From positions 127,365 to 191,364 of the forward strand of contig DF239321.1 in assembly GCA_000507305.1 (NCBI GenBank): a DNA stretch of 64,000 nt. The letters run 5' to 3'. The number at the start of each line of letters is the position of its first letter. Within the stretch, counting starts at the first letter, position 1. A program made the position numbers and the translations under genes. The DNA comes from Breviolum minutum Mf 1.05b.01. Its lineage: Eukaryota; Sar; Dinophyceae; Suessiales; Symbiodiniaceae. The notes under the pieces are model-generated. The model saw only the letters and a list, made by a program, of their open reading frames with translations, ran no database searches and was not told the DNA's origin. Below are positions 1-10,724 of the stretch, piece by piece.

Positions 1-104
1 TGCTCACTTTCCAGCAAGCCTCAAGGGCCCAAAGGAGCTTTGCATTTGCACCAACAAAAGCCATCTTCACGTTTTTTGGAGCCATTCCATTTGGACAGCT
101 CAAG
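1..104 (+). CDS. partial exon, unknown protein
   Basis: The third forward frame is open from the window edge and reads LTFQQASRAQRSFAFAPTKA followed by a hydrophobic IFTFFGAIPFGQLK. It stops being needed at a GT donor (CAAG|GTGACG) at 105. The upstream part of the gene lies outside the window. The composition is protein-like, with aromatic and small residues that could form one membrane-associated segment, but I do not recognise a family. No downstream partner exon was identified. Confidence 0.35.
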
Positions 105-1270
105 GTGACGCCCGCCCGGCCCAAGTTTAATTTTGCAGGTGTTTTTTGTTACTCAGACCTGACATATGGGGACTGTTTTTTTTGGTGGATGAAAGATGGG
201 ATGAAGATGTTTTTGTTGGTTTTAGCTGTGGCTGAAGATGATACCGATTGGTTGTAGAACAAGGAGATGATTTATCCACCTTTGGTGGTGGTAGCTTGAT
301 GAAGCATTCAGCAGTTTTTTTGGGCAAAAAGGATTGTAGATCTCCATTTTTTGGAACTTTAAGTTTTTTTTTTGCTTTAACTATTATTAACAAACTTGCA
401 CACGCAGATAATATACGTGTATATATTTTTTCATATTTATAGCTATATTCAGAACATTTTTTTTCAGATGGGTGGGTGCTGCTTTTTGGGATGCTGGAAC
501 TGGCTCGAGTTTCTGAAAACATCAAGTGGTAGGACCGGACACATACGACGCCTTCCATGTAGGAAGAAGGGAGCGGCAGAAAGGGCAGTTGAATGAAGCG
601 CCGTGTGAGACATCACTATTTCAATGGTTGTTTCAAATAATTCCCCAATTGGCCGTATATACCACTTATATACCACTTGTATATTGCCAATTGGGTTATG
701 GTACCTACCACCTATTAAGGGAACCAGGAAACTCCATTGACTATTGTACTTGCAATGATAGGTGTTGATGATGTGGATATAAATTCATACGATAACTTAT
801 AGCAGCAGACTTAATGGTTTGAATCGGGTTGGACCTCAGCTGCAACAAATGATTTGTTTGGTTGTTTGGTATATGAACTTAAACATCGCATAATTGATGA
901 ACTATTCCGTCTCTGGAATATCTCATTGATCTTTCTTTTTTGAACAATCAACGTCACTCGGGCCCAAATACAATAGGAGATGAAGTTGCAGCATGTTGCA
1001 GCCATTGATTTCATTGGACAAGTTTGCTGATGTGAATCACGGAGTCTTTTCAACGGAAGTACCTTTGATAGTGACAACTGGCATTGGTACTGAAATACAG
1101 TAAAGGGCATATATTATGCAGTCACTAGTTCATGAACAACAATCCAATAAAATCATATATAATCCAAATCATGTCTATATACTTAAACTTGACATTTCAC
1201 TCAAATTTATGATCATCTATCCTGTGAAGTTGAAAGGTTACCTGTGTTTCTTCAAAGCCAAATCTTTGCA
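105..1270. other. no convincing gene
   Basis: Homopolymer T runs and AT-rich sequence. A 143-codon minus-strand frame (127-558) is open but Ser/Lys/Pro-rich without supporting splice signals. I see nothing else that can be named. Confidence 0.4.
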
Positions 1271-1432
1271 ATGCCCTTCTTCCGGGAAGTTCCGTACCTT
1301 TCACGTCCGGCGTGTCCCCCCGCGTTTGACCTCACCCCCGATGCTTGGATCCCCTTAGATCAGGGCGAACGATTCCGAGCTACGTTTCCGAAACCACCCG
1401 TGTTGTCGCACCGAAATTGTCGCAGCCGATGA
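1271..1432 (+). CDS. short ORF or terminal exon, 53 aa
   Basis: The reading starts at ATG 1271 (MPFFREVPYLSRPACPPAF) and ends at TGA 1430-1432. It is Pro/Arg/Phe-rich and sits in a locally GC-rich island inside AT-rich flanks, as expected for coding sequence here. A possible acceptor (TTCAAAG) lies just upstream, so this may be the last exon of a longer gene rather than a complete small protein. No domain is recognised. Confidence 0.35.
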   Translation: MPFFREVPYLSRPACPPAFDLTPDAWIPLDQGERFRATFPKPPVLSHRNCRSR

Positions 1433-2060
1433 AATTTTAGCAACAAAAGAAGTTGCTGAAAGAGGCGCGCAGCGAAGAAATGAACAAAAAAAAGAGATGT
1501 GCTTACTCACCAGCTACGTTGGAGTTCAGAACGCCTGGGAGAATTTGCGGCTGCTGGATGGATGGATCTGTTTTTTTAAACGTTTTCCGTTTTGTTTTGT
1601 GAGCTGTTTTTTTTTGCAATGGATATCATCATCTTGGTCGATTCATGCACAGTACCTGCTTTGGATGTCAACTGTGGCACCTGAGCATTTGTGACACCCT
1701 GAACATCCGGGAAGAAAATGAATTTATATTAATTTGTTATATAGAAGTTGAGACCTTTGCTCAAAACACAAATCACTTAAGCCCAGTGTTGCCGGAAACC
1801 AGATTTCATCCTTGACTGGAGGTTCCTTGTTCCCATCATATATGTATGCACGCATCCTCCAAGTGTCATTGAAAGTTGAACAAGATTGAACAAACAACGA
1901 TGCTTGGAACACTAAACATCTTACTTTTCAAAATGCCCACCTTTTTTCAACAGACCGTTTTTCTGCTTGGACTTCCAGAAATCCTTTCTTTCATCCCCTT
2001 CGGCCAAAAAAAAGATTCCTCCGATTCGACACGCTGCAAAGTCTTTTTAGCCACTTTCAG

Positions 2061-2428
2061 GTCAGGACATCGTTCGGGACACAAACAATATCACGAGATA
2101 TCCGAGGCCGGTCGGAGATATAGGATCAACGTATGATTTCATTTTTTAATGTATGTTGCATGTGTGCATGTTTGTACTATATGCGGCCTCTATATTAATA
2201 TGCAACTATGCCGATTATTAGTAGTGTTTTACACCTATATATGCATTTCCATTCGCACATCAACCAAACAATTATATGGCAAATAACTCTATATATATAC
2301 CATACATGGGTCCTATAGGGTCCTACGGATTGAATGATATCCGGATACATCAAACCCCAAGGTTCGGGACGAAAATTTTTAAAAACCAAGGTGAAGCTGG
2401 AAAACGTCAAAAAGTATTTAAAGTGGGG
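2061..2428 (+). CDS. two-exon gene fragment, unknown protein
   Basis: The first exon is 2061-2130, after acceptor ACTTTCAG, and encodes QDIVRDTNNITRYPRPVGDI. It ends in phase 2 before GTATGA. The second exon is 2361-2428, after CCCCAAG, and ends at a consensus GTAAGT donor. Joining the two in phase gives ...GDIGST-FGTKIFKNQGEAGKRQKVFKVG with no stop. Agreement of frame and phase across the 230-nt intron is the main evidence. A half-copy of the GGATCC inverted-repeat family (near 2295-2335) lies in the intron. The family is not recognised. Confidence 0.4.
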
Positions 2429-2631
2429 GTAAGTTTTTCAGCGGTTGAAATTGGTAGAAACTTATGAAGTATGAATGTTTAGTGGTTGCCAGTGAACATT
2501 GTACAGAATTATGATGTTTGTTTATGATTTTGTTTTTATTTTTTTTATGCATGTGCAATATGTATTCATTGCCTAAGTTATATGCAAGTCATCTTTTGAT
2601 CCTTGCTGTTCGGTTTGGTGGTTGTGTTCAG

Positions 2632-2729
2632 ATGGCACACATATTGCCTCCCTCATCCGCCAGGGTTCAAAGCGCAGTCTATGGCCGGGAAAATCCCAGC
2701 GGTTTGAGGTGGTTGAGTTACTGCTGAAG
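2632..2729 (+). CDS. single exon, unknown protein
   Basis: Acceptor TGTTCAG precedes an open frame reading GTHIASLIRQGSKRSLWPGK followed by SQRFEVVELLLK, ending near a GTGTTG donor. The charged amphipathic composition is protein-like. It may continue the gene with exons at 2061 and 2361, but the intron phase does not agree with the best donor there (phase 0 against phase 1), so another small exon or a different donor would be needed. A small candidate exon (IQTEVVISSHQ) follows at about 2805-2838. Confidence 0.35.
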
Positions 2730-2838
2730 GGTGTTGTCTTGCTACTGGGGGCAACCTTCTGATGGTTGTTTGTTCACAATGCATATGCTGCACCTTCATT
2801 TGCAGCATTCAAACCGAAGTTGTGATATCTTCTCATCA

Positions 2839-3383
2839 GGTATTCGTATCAAATGAACATGTCTCAACATACCACTGCTCCTTCAATGAAGGTGTGTTTA
2901 GTAGCTACAGAAGCAACCCAATAATTGAAACTGTGAATCCTTTGTGCTATTCTGCGTCGCGAAGCTTCTTTGGATGCGGTGCTAGAAGCAGTTGTTTCTT
3001 GTATTCCGAAGTCCTCATATATCCCCATATCATATTCCAAGGGCCTCTGATATTCTCTGATGATTTGACCATAGTTCAATGTTATTCTAGGTGATGCTGC
3101 TGTACAAGTTTCGTTTTATGTTCATAAAAGTGATTTCTCCTTTAGTAGCGCCATCGTCGAATGCGGGACATTTTCTGAGCATGTGTGGATTAGTGTGGAT
3201 GATGAGATTTCGGGACCATGTCATCAAACCATTTTTGGTGCTATAGACAATTCCGTTTAAAGGCGTTGGTTGGTGGCTTGCATATTTCTGAGTGTGTTGA
3301 CACACCCATGGCCCATGATCATGAACCCATGCAGGTCGATACCATTTGGATAGCTGCTGGGATAACTCTGCTGAAACTAAAAC
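2839..3383. other. no gene resolved upstream of HNH-1
   Basis: Short open stretches only. The sequence CCTTTGCAG ending at 3399 resembles a 3' splice site, so the HNH-1 gene could carry a 5' exon in this interval. No convincing one was found. Confidence 0.3.
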
Positions 3384-4658
3384 ATGCAACCTTTGCAGGT
3401 TGCTGAAGTTGTGTGTAATTTACCCAGCTTAAGTGGTTGCTTGAACACCTCACGGTTCAGCATGTTGGTTCGTGGGCCAGTAGGACACACCTTTGGTGTA
3501 CCTTCCCGGTTGCTGTCACAAGCATGGCGGTGGGCTTGCAATGATGTGCCTCGAAAGTGGCAAGTAAGTTCAGAGGGCCGTTGCCGTGACACAAAGGGAA
3601 GAATCACGCTTGGATATCGTCATCCAACTGGGTATTACTATGTGAAGATTTCCGAGAAGTTGTGGCTAGTGCACATTTTGGTAAAGCGAACTTTCCATGG
3701 ACCAGCTCCCAGTACAGAAACAGATCAAGTCCATCATAAAAATGGTAACAAAACAAACAACAAGCTTAACAATTTGGAATATGTAACTCACAGCCAAAAC
3801 TTGACTTACTTCTTTGCAAATTCAGTAACAAGCAAAACGCGATCTGGTTGCATGCAACCCATAATGTGGAGACCTGTTGGTTCCACAGACTTTGTGACAA
3901 GTCCATCAATTCAACTTGGAGCAAAGCAACTTGGAATAAGACCAAAGGTCCTCTCCAAGTATTGCCGGCTGAGTCTTACAATTGATGGCTGCGAGTATGC
4001 AATGGCAGCTGTAGAACAACAATCTCTTCATGGTGAAGTGTGGAGGCAATTGATTGAGCCTAAGTCATCCAAAGCTGTTGAGGGAATGTTGGTGAGTTCG
4101 CTCGGGAGGGTCAGGTTTCGATCTGGCCACATCTCCGCAGGGTTTCGAGAGCAGCAAGGTTATGCTTTTGTCTCTCTCGCGTTAGCAGGCCGACGCCGTT
4201 GTGTGTATGTGCATCAGCTCGTCGTTCGAGCCTTCCTCGGGTCACGTCCAACGTCGGAGCACACGCAAGTCAACCACAAGGACGGGGACAAGGCCAACAA
4301 TGCTGTGTGCAACTTGGAATACGCCACACCACGTGAAAACCGGGCTCATTTTGTCAGATACGCTGAAGAAACGGGCAGAAGAAAGTCCAGCACTAAGCCA
4401 GTGTGGAGCAGACCTCTTGGGGAAAAAGAGTGGCAATGGCATGATTCCATCAAAAGTGCAGCTGCAACGTTGGGTTTGGATCAAGGCTCAATTTCCAAAT
4501 GTGCCCGTGGCTTGCTGAAGCATACTGGCCAACATGAGTTCCAGCTGGTTGATCCACCGGAACCTCAACATTTGCCGGGTGAAACATGGCAAGAGGTCGA
4601 TATCCAAGCAATGATGCGAGAAAGGGAGATGCGGAAAATCCGACTGAAACGTCTTTGA
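3384..4658 (+). CDS. HNH-1: tandem NUMOD4-HNH homing-endonuclease-like protein, 424 aa
   Basis: This is a single uninterrupted frame, the longest in the window. It holds two copies of one module. Module 1: NUMOD4-like KWQVSSEGRC (59-67), HNH motif VHHKNGNKTNNKLNNLEYV (116-134), then a NUMOD1/HTH-like segment (160-208). Module 2: GEVWRQLIEP (217-226), MLVSSLGRVR, HNH VNHKDGDKANNAVCNLEYA (296-314), then a second HTH-like segment (339-388). The C-terminus PGETWQEVD repeats the opening of a module. HNH proteins of this type cut DNA with one metal ion and occur in phages and in organellar introns; here the gene looks nuclear. The start is uncertain: the first ATG overlaps a possible acceptor (TTTGCAG at 3399), and Met27 (3462) would give MLVRGPVGHTFGVPSRLLSQ, basic and free of acidic residues, compatible with organelle targeting. 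HNH-2 at 21.1 kb is its paralogue. Confidence 0.85.
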   Translation: MQPLQVAEVVCNLPSLSGCLNTSRFSMLVRGPVGHTFGVPSRLLSQAWRWACNDVPRKWQVSSEGRCRDTKGRITLGYRHPTGYYYVKISEKLWLVHILVKRTFHGPAPSTETDQVHHKNGNKTNNKLNNLEYVTHSQNLTYFFANSVTSKTRSGCMQPIMWRPVGSTDFVTSPSIQLGAKQLGIRPKVLSKYCRLSLTIDGCEYAMAAVEQQSLHGEVWRQLIEPKSSKAVEGMLVSSLGRVRFRSGHISAGFREQQGYAFVSLALAGRRRCVYVHQLVVRAFLGSRPTSEHTQVNHKDGDKANNAVCNLEYATPRENRAHFVRYAEETGRRKSSTKPVWSRPLGEKEWQWHDSIKSAAATLGLDQGSISKCARGLLKHTGQHEFQLVDPPEPQHLPGETWQEVDIQAMMREREMRKIRLKRL

Positions 4659-5611
4659 ATCATATCTTGGTCAAGGTCTTCCAGGATTTGAATTCGATCC
4701 GGCTTGGTGATAGGATCCATTCTGGAAGGTGACCAAAGCAGAATGGCTGTCCGGAAAGAAGGAGGGATTGAAAGGATCATTTTGAAAAAACCGATGGAAA
4801 GTGTAGGATTTGTAGGTTCCCAGGTTGGTATAAATCACAGTTGGGTACATTTCACTCTGAACCCGATTTGACCCCTAGATTTTGGGTAGATTGACTTGGA
4901 CCCTTTTGTGGATCCACTCTTCCGCCGACCAAGAAATAGCCAACATGGTGTTCTTTAGGTCATAATTAGAGGGGTCGTGTTTTTTGCCACAAGAGGGAGT
5001 TGCCCTCCCCGAAAAGCTGAGGTCCAAAACCATCGTGGATGGAGCTAACTCTTCCTGGACGCAGATCAGTGGGATATACTCAGATCAAACTCCGAATTCT
5101 GTTTTTTTTTGTTTGAATGTGGAAAGATCGGAACCAATGGTTGATTGATTGGTGAAGGTTGATTGGTGAAGGTTGATCAGTGAAGGTTGATGGTTTCCTT
5201 TTTTGTGATCCAAGAAAAGCCTTGAGGAACAGGATTGGAGATATGAATGTTGTTGGCCTTTATGTTGCAGAATCACCACAGGCACACACACACACACACT
5301 AAAAGTTGCTTTAGTGTATTTGCCTTCACATTTCAGGTCATGTTCCTGTACTATTTTGGTATGATGTCAATTTCTACATATTGGTTAAGTCAATCACCTC
5401 AATTCGGAGTTGGGTTCTTCTTCCAGTGCTGCGAACCAGTTTTTTTTCAGCCCTTGCAGATTCAAGGCGTTCAAGGCAAGACGGCTTACTGGGGCAAAGG
5501 TAAATGGCGTACGGATACCTAGCAGCTGAGGCATGAGGTGCGTTAAGTTGAGAATTCTTGGCTTGAAGGCTTTTGTTGGTTGAAAGAAAAGAAAGTGGCA
5601 CATTGGTGCAA
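4659..5611. other. intergenic, with a short tandem repeat
   Basis: No convincing exon. A short imperfect tandem repeat of GGTGAAGGTTGATT occupies about 5148-5192 and a (CA)n tract lies near 5283-5300. Confidence 0.4.
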
Positions 5612-5721
5612 TATACCCTCCCGGAAACTAACATAGCACCCGAAAGTGGATGGTTGGAATACCAGTTTCCTTTTGGGATGGCCTATTTTCAGGTGCTATG
5701 TTAGTTTTAGGGAGGGTATAT
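5612..5721. repeat. MITE-like element, family A copy 1
   Basis: A near-perfect palindromic element of about 110 bp. The left end TACCCTCCCGGAAACTAACA plus TAGCACC is mirrored by GGTGCTATGTTAGTTTTAGG plus GAGGGTATA at the right. The loop contains GGATGGTTGGAA and CTTTTGGGATGG. There is no coding capacity. This is the cleanest family A copy in the window. Confidence 0.8.
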
Positions 5722-6240
5722 AGTTGTTGTGGAGTTTGAGCTTTCTCTTTTTTTCTTCTCGAGGGCAATGAACATTTTTTATGAACTTTGTAGCCTCTTA
5801 GGATTTTGTAGTTCATTGCTTGGCACATATTTGTGTCAGCAATGCTATTCTTTAAGCTTTAACACTCCCCGAGCCAAAAGTTGAAACTTCAAACATCTTC
5901 AATCCATGAGCATTTTGGACTTGTTGCATTTCACCGAGTTTCAAACTTAGGCCATGAAGGTGGAATCGGACGGTTTGTGTTGACACAGTTTTGGTATGTT
6001 TAGCTTGCGGTATCCTGAATCTATTTGGATATGTCTCAAAATTAGGGGCACCAAAAATGTGTTGGCTTCCGCCAGCAGTTGCGATATCTATCCTCTCTAT
6101 CAGTTGCAAAGGTATATGATGAGATTTTGCATTTCACCTTGCACCTTTTTCATGAAGATGATGGTGAATACATTGCAAAAATACTAATTATCCTACCATA
6201 CTTCACCATATTTTCAGCCACACATCCCCAATATTGTAAA

Positions 6241-6357
6241 TGACCCTCCCTGAAACTGACATAGCACCAAAAAAAAATTGGATGGTTGGAAGTATGGAAG
6301 TTTCCTTTTGGGAAACCCCATTTTCAGGGTGCAAACTGTTAGTTTTAAGGACTGTAT
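6241..6357. repeat. MITE-like element, family A copy 2
   Basis: The left end GACCCTCCCTGAAACTGACA plus TAGCACC and the core GGATGGTTGGAA match copy 1. The right end GTTAGTTTTAAGGACTGTAT is diverged. It directly abuts the family G element that starts at 6360. Confidence 0.7.
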
Positions 6358-6359
6358 AT

Positions 6360-6472
6360 GGGTGTTTCCGAAAAGGGTGGTACCCCCAAATCATCCATTT
6401 TAATAGTGGATTTCCATTATATATTAATCATCCATTTTGGGGGTTTTCCACCCCTATTTTTAGGAAACACCC
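6360..6472. repeat. MITE-like element, family G copy 1
   Basis: Terminal inverted repeats GGGTGTTTCC / GGAAACACCC extend inward as AAAAGGGTGGTACCCCCAAA against a TTTGGGGGTTTTCCACCCC arm. About 113 bp with an AT-rich centre. A second copy lies at 52396. Confidence 0.7.
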
Positions 6473-7093
6473 AACTATCTTACCATTTCAACATCAACCA
6501 ACCTCCCCAAAAAAAATCAAACGACCTTCACACCTCAGATCCACCATAAGGTATCGACCTCGAAGAGATTGAAAAGAATCCACGACGTTTAAACTGGAGG
6601 CTTGGCATGTGTTTGGGCCCAGGGAAGCTGCAGTGGTTGGTGGTGTTGTTGTGGGGTTTTATGTGGGTTAACCTAACTGAAGTTGGGGGCAAGAAAGGCC
6701 AAGGTGGTGTTTATAGCTGTCAATTGCTGTTAAAAATTGTTTGATATCATTTGGATGATCATCATTCATCACTTCCGATTTTGCCCCTAAAATGATGGAA
6801 TTTGTTTTGTCGGTGTGAGAGTCGGGAAGTTGGTATTACGATCAAGAATTCCGTGGCAGCTTCATCGGAATCTGCTACAGTAAGACTTTTTGGCATTTGG
6901 ATGATTCCTGGCAATTGGCTCATGCTCCTAGTTCCAACTACCGACCTGGAATTTCGAGTATACTTTGCAAGATGTCCAAAAATTGCATCTACAAGTGCCA
7001 AAAAGTATCACGCATATGTTATGTTGCATTTTAATGCTACAAGGTCGTTCCAAAAAACGGATAGCACATCATGACACTTCCCACTTCCCCCTC

Positions 7094-7180
7094 ATGGGAG
7101 TTGCTCCCTCCGGCCTTGGGCGCCCGGGCTTTTCGGCAGGAATGAGCATAGTGGCATCACTTGGGTATGGAGTGGCGTAG
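7094..7180 (+). CDS. short Gly/Ala-rich frame, possible exon
   Basis: From ATG 7094 the frame reads MGVAPSGLGRPGFSAGMSIV and ends ASLGYGVA at TAG 7178-7180. The local GC rise and glycine-rich wording suggest a terminal exon. No clear acceptor was found, so this is weak. Confidence 0.25.
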   Translation: MGVAPSGLGRPGFSAGMSIVASLGYGVA

Positions 7181-9924
7181 CTGCAATTGGATGGTTGTTT
7201 CAGTGCTCAAGGTAGTTAAACTCAGCAAAAGTATGCTGAGAATGCATCATCCGGGATAGCACCAAGCATCAGCACCACCAACGTGGTGTAATTTTTGGGG
7301 GGATTTCAAATGGAAGAATTTCAGACATGGGATGATGGGCCTAGAAACATTCGTTTGCAACACACAGAAGGGTTGATGCCTTTGCACAGCAGCTACCTAT
7401 CTACGTTTGTTTGCTATCGTTTAGAGCCATGTACTCTATCATACCACACGCTCTTTCATACCACACGCATTAGGATGTGTTTCTTGTTTATTGGTGTCTC
7501 ATATGTATGCTGATTTTTATTGGTGGAGCTGATTTTCATCCCACTCCGGAAAAAAAATCCCAGTCTGCTAAATATATAAGGCCCTTTTGTTAAGCTTGAT
7601 TTTCCTCTATATAATATCGTGGGACTTGGCCAAATTCACCCATTTCTCCTCCGAACAATTTGAGGTTGGGAAGGATGAATTATTGAAGCGACTGCCATGG
7701 AAATTGATAGGTCAAGCACTGCTGCAAGCTGGCGTGTGATGTATATATTATATATATATATAAATATAATTTGTTAGGTTGGCATATATGTTAATCAACA
7801 TGCAGTTGCATTGATGTTTTTGTTACATTGTGTGGGGCATGTTTGTTGAGAGTGAGTTGGTGAGGTGATGCAATCAAAGCCGTTTGAATTCAAAATTTGT
7901 GTTGCAACAAGTCAAAGATGACGGATCATGTTTTTGGGGATGTTTTTGCACTCCGGCCAGCAATAACGACAAATCTTTTGCGAAAAAAACGGCTAGAGTC
8001 TTAGAAAAGAGTCCGGTGTTTCCACCAGTTGGTTCGTTCTCATGGTTCTATTTTAATCCTTAATGTGCGTTTTGAATAGAAGTGAGTGTCCGCTGCTTAT
8101 GATGCAACCTGATTATTGATGTACTTCGCCCCGGGCAGTGCTTGACTAGTCCAGACAGTAAAGATGGCACAGGCAAAAGCACCTCAATGCGCGTCAGCGG
8201 AAAGTGGTGTCCACGTACGACATGGTGGCTTATGTCAAATGATATATGTTGGATCTACATATCCCCCACCTAGGAACAGTGGTAAATGAAGGTTTATAGG
8301 GAATCCCTACTGAAAATATGGTAATTTTGGTGGTGACTGAAAATATAATAATCCTGGTGGGTGAATGCCAGATAAAGGCATTTTATAGTCAGATGGTCTT
8401 GACCAACTTGTGACTTGTTTGGTTGCACTGGTCCCTAGTTTTGGTGGGGCTGGGACATGACCATGCAGACACTGCATTGTTTTGAAGGATGGTGAACGTG
8501 CTCCATGTTAAGGATTGGATGATTAATGAAAACATCGCTAGCTAAGTAGTGTGTGTTGAGCCGCGTGCTTGTACCTAGTTGAATGGAGGGAGCCCCTTGT
8601 TACACCAAGAGAGGCAGCTTCAATATCGACATGAAATTTGTTTGCTCAGTGGCATTTGGACGCATGTGCTGCAATTCAAACTCTTGATCTGAGTCACTTG
8701 TCGATGTTTCTTGCAGTTTTCCATCAAGCACCCTCGGTGCAAAAAACACTACCCACAAACACAGAATCACTGGCTGCCAGAAAAACCTGTCAAACACTCT
8801 GAGCATGTGCGAGTCTAGCTACCCTTGACCAGAGTTTACCTCTGATATTCTTTGATGAGTAATCCCTGCTCAAAAGTCCCTTTCCATTTAACGAGTCTGT
8901 GATGGGAAGGGCAGATAACTCCTTAAACAAACCTCTTCGTGGAGGAAACTGTCGTTAAAAAAGAGAGCTATGAATGAAATCAAGCTATGATGCTCCATAT
9001 CTCTAAGTCATGATGGGATAAAATCCATCAGATCAACATCATGCTGAGGGTGTAAGCCCCTAACAACCCTCCACCAAGCCAGCATCTCCCACCATTAATA
9101 GCCCCAGCCACATTTGGAGCCGCGAGCGGCCCGGGCGATGATGTGACAGATGGGTGGAAGGTCGGCACATTTTTGTCGGTGGGGAAAGGGGGTGATTGAA
9201 CAGTTGAGGATGGATACAGTGAGTGTAGTGATGGTGGAGGATTCTGAGGATTTTGTTTGGCTTTGATCTGACTATCTAGTATCTACATTTAAATTTATTT
9301 ATCTATTTTTAATGATATATTCATGTTTCCATTAACTGACCTATTGATTGCATCCTGGAACCTTTTCAAAAGTGATCTGTTAGATGACTTCATTTACAAA
9401 GAGCACATGTGTAGCCGGCGATAATCAGCAAGAGTTGGGACGCAGACCGTTGTTGCGAGGAGACCACGTCTATGGAGGTGAGAAGAGGCAGGAGAACTTT
9501 TTGTTGAAGCTGGGGACATTTTTGGTTTGGGTATGTTGATCCTGTAGGAAATGGTTTGAATCAAAATGTATATATATATATGTATAACTATATATACACG
9601 TTTTGTAAGTATGTAATGTAATGTCAATTCGCCAACAACGAAGCCAAAATCCTGGTGTTTGCTGGTGTAAGTAAAGATGCCCAAGGGTAAGAAATCCATG
9701 TGTGAGGCCAACGCCTTCCCACGTCACGTATCGCCACAATGTGTGCACTCACCCAACATGTCCCATTTCATGTCAATGTTTTTTTTCAACTTGGTTGCCC
9801 CTTTTGGAACGTTGAACGTCAACGTCGTTTTCGGGGTCCTTGCTCACCCGTTTCGCCCCGGTCCCGCAGTGGTTTTGCTCTCATCCCTCCTATCATCATC
9901 CACACCCGCAAAAAGACCTGAACC
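7181..9924. other. gene-poor stretch
   Basis: No exon could be supported. It contains an AT tract around 7740-7770 and several T and A runs. Open frames on either strand are short and unsupported. Confidence 0.4.
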
Positions 9925-9977
9925 ATGGCGCCGCAAGTGGGACAAGAAGAGTCCAGGAAAGCCGAAGCAGATGCCCG
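9925..9977 (+). CDS. candidate first exon
   Basis: ATG 9925 lies in a favourable context (ACCATGG) and opens MAPQVGQEESRKAEADAR, ending at a GTGAAA donor at 9978. The acidic and basic residues look like an initial coding exon. It could begin the adaptor-like gene that continues to 16.1 kb, but no splice chain was established. Confidence 0.3.
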
Positions 9978-10439
9978 GTGAAAGGTGAAGACGACCGTAG
10001 GGTAGGTGTTTTTCTGGGAAGATGAGAGGTAACATGAGGTTTTGTAGCATATTTTGTGTCATACGCAGTGATGTAGTGTGGTGTTTCTCAACAAGCTCAA
10101 CTGCCCAGTGAGAGGTTTTGAGGGGAACTCTTGACAATGTTGCATTTTGTGTCATCCATGTGCGTTCAGAATTCATCTACTAGTAACTATATAGTAGAAT
10201 GACATTTTTTTTGTTAGGATTTTAGTTGAACACCAGAGATGTAAGCGTAAGTTTTCTTCCAGTCATTGCACTTTACTCTTTCTCCCATAATCATGGACCA
10301 TGCAAGTGGAAAATGGGTATATTTGAAAGGTAACTACTATTGGAGGGATCCATTTTTGACTTCCATGATGATGGGAGGAAGCTTTTAACAAACGTGACAT
10401 CTCATGACGCTTTCCACGTTTTCTTTGTTCTTCACTGAG

Positions 10440-10628
10440 GAACTCAACAAGGTACGGAAGCTGGCGGACAACAAGAGGCCTTCACCCTGGTTTGTCAAAT
10501 GCGTATGGATCACCGTTTTTGGTAGCTGTGGGCTGGAGGAAGCAGTTGTCGGGTGAAAACAAGCATAATAGGAAACATATCAAAACGATTGATTCATCAA
10601 CTAACCAAAATTTACCATGTAATTCAAG

Positions 10629-10678
<50 letters not shown>

Positions 10679-10683
10679 CCAAG

Positions 10684-10724
<41 letters not shown>

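Noticed and set aside
127..558. 143-codon minus-strand ORF
   Set aside because: Ser/Lys/Pro-rich translation of T runs with no splice or domain support.
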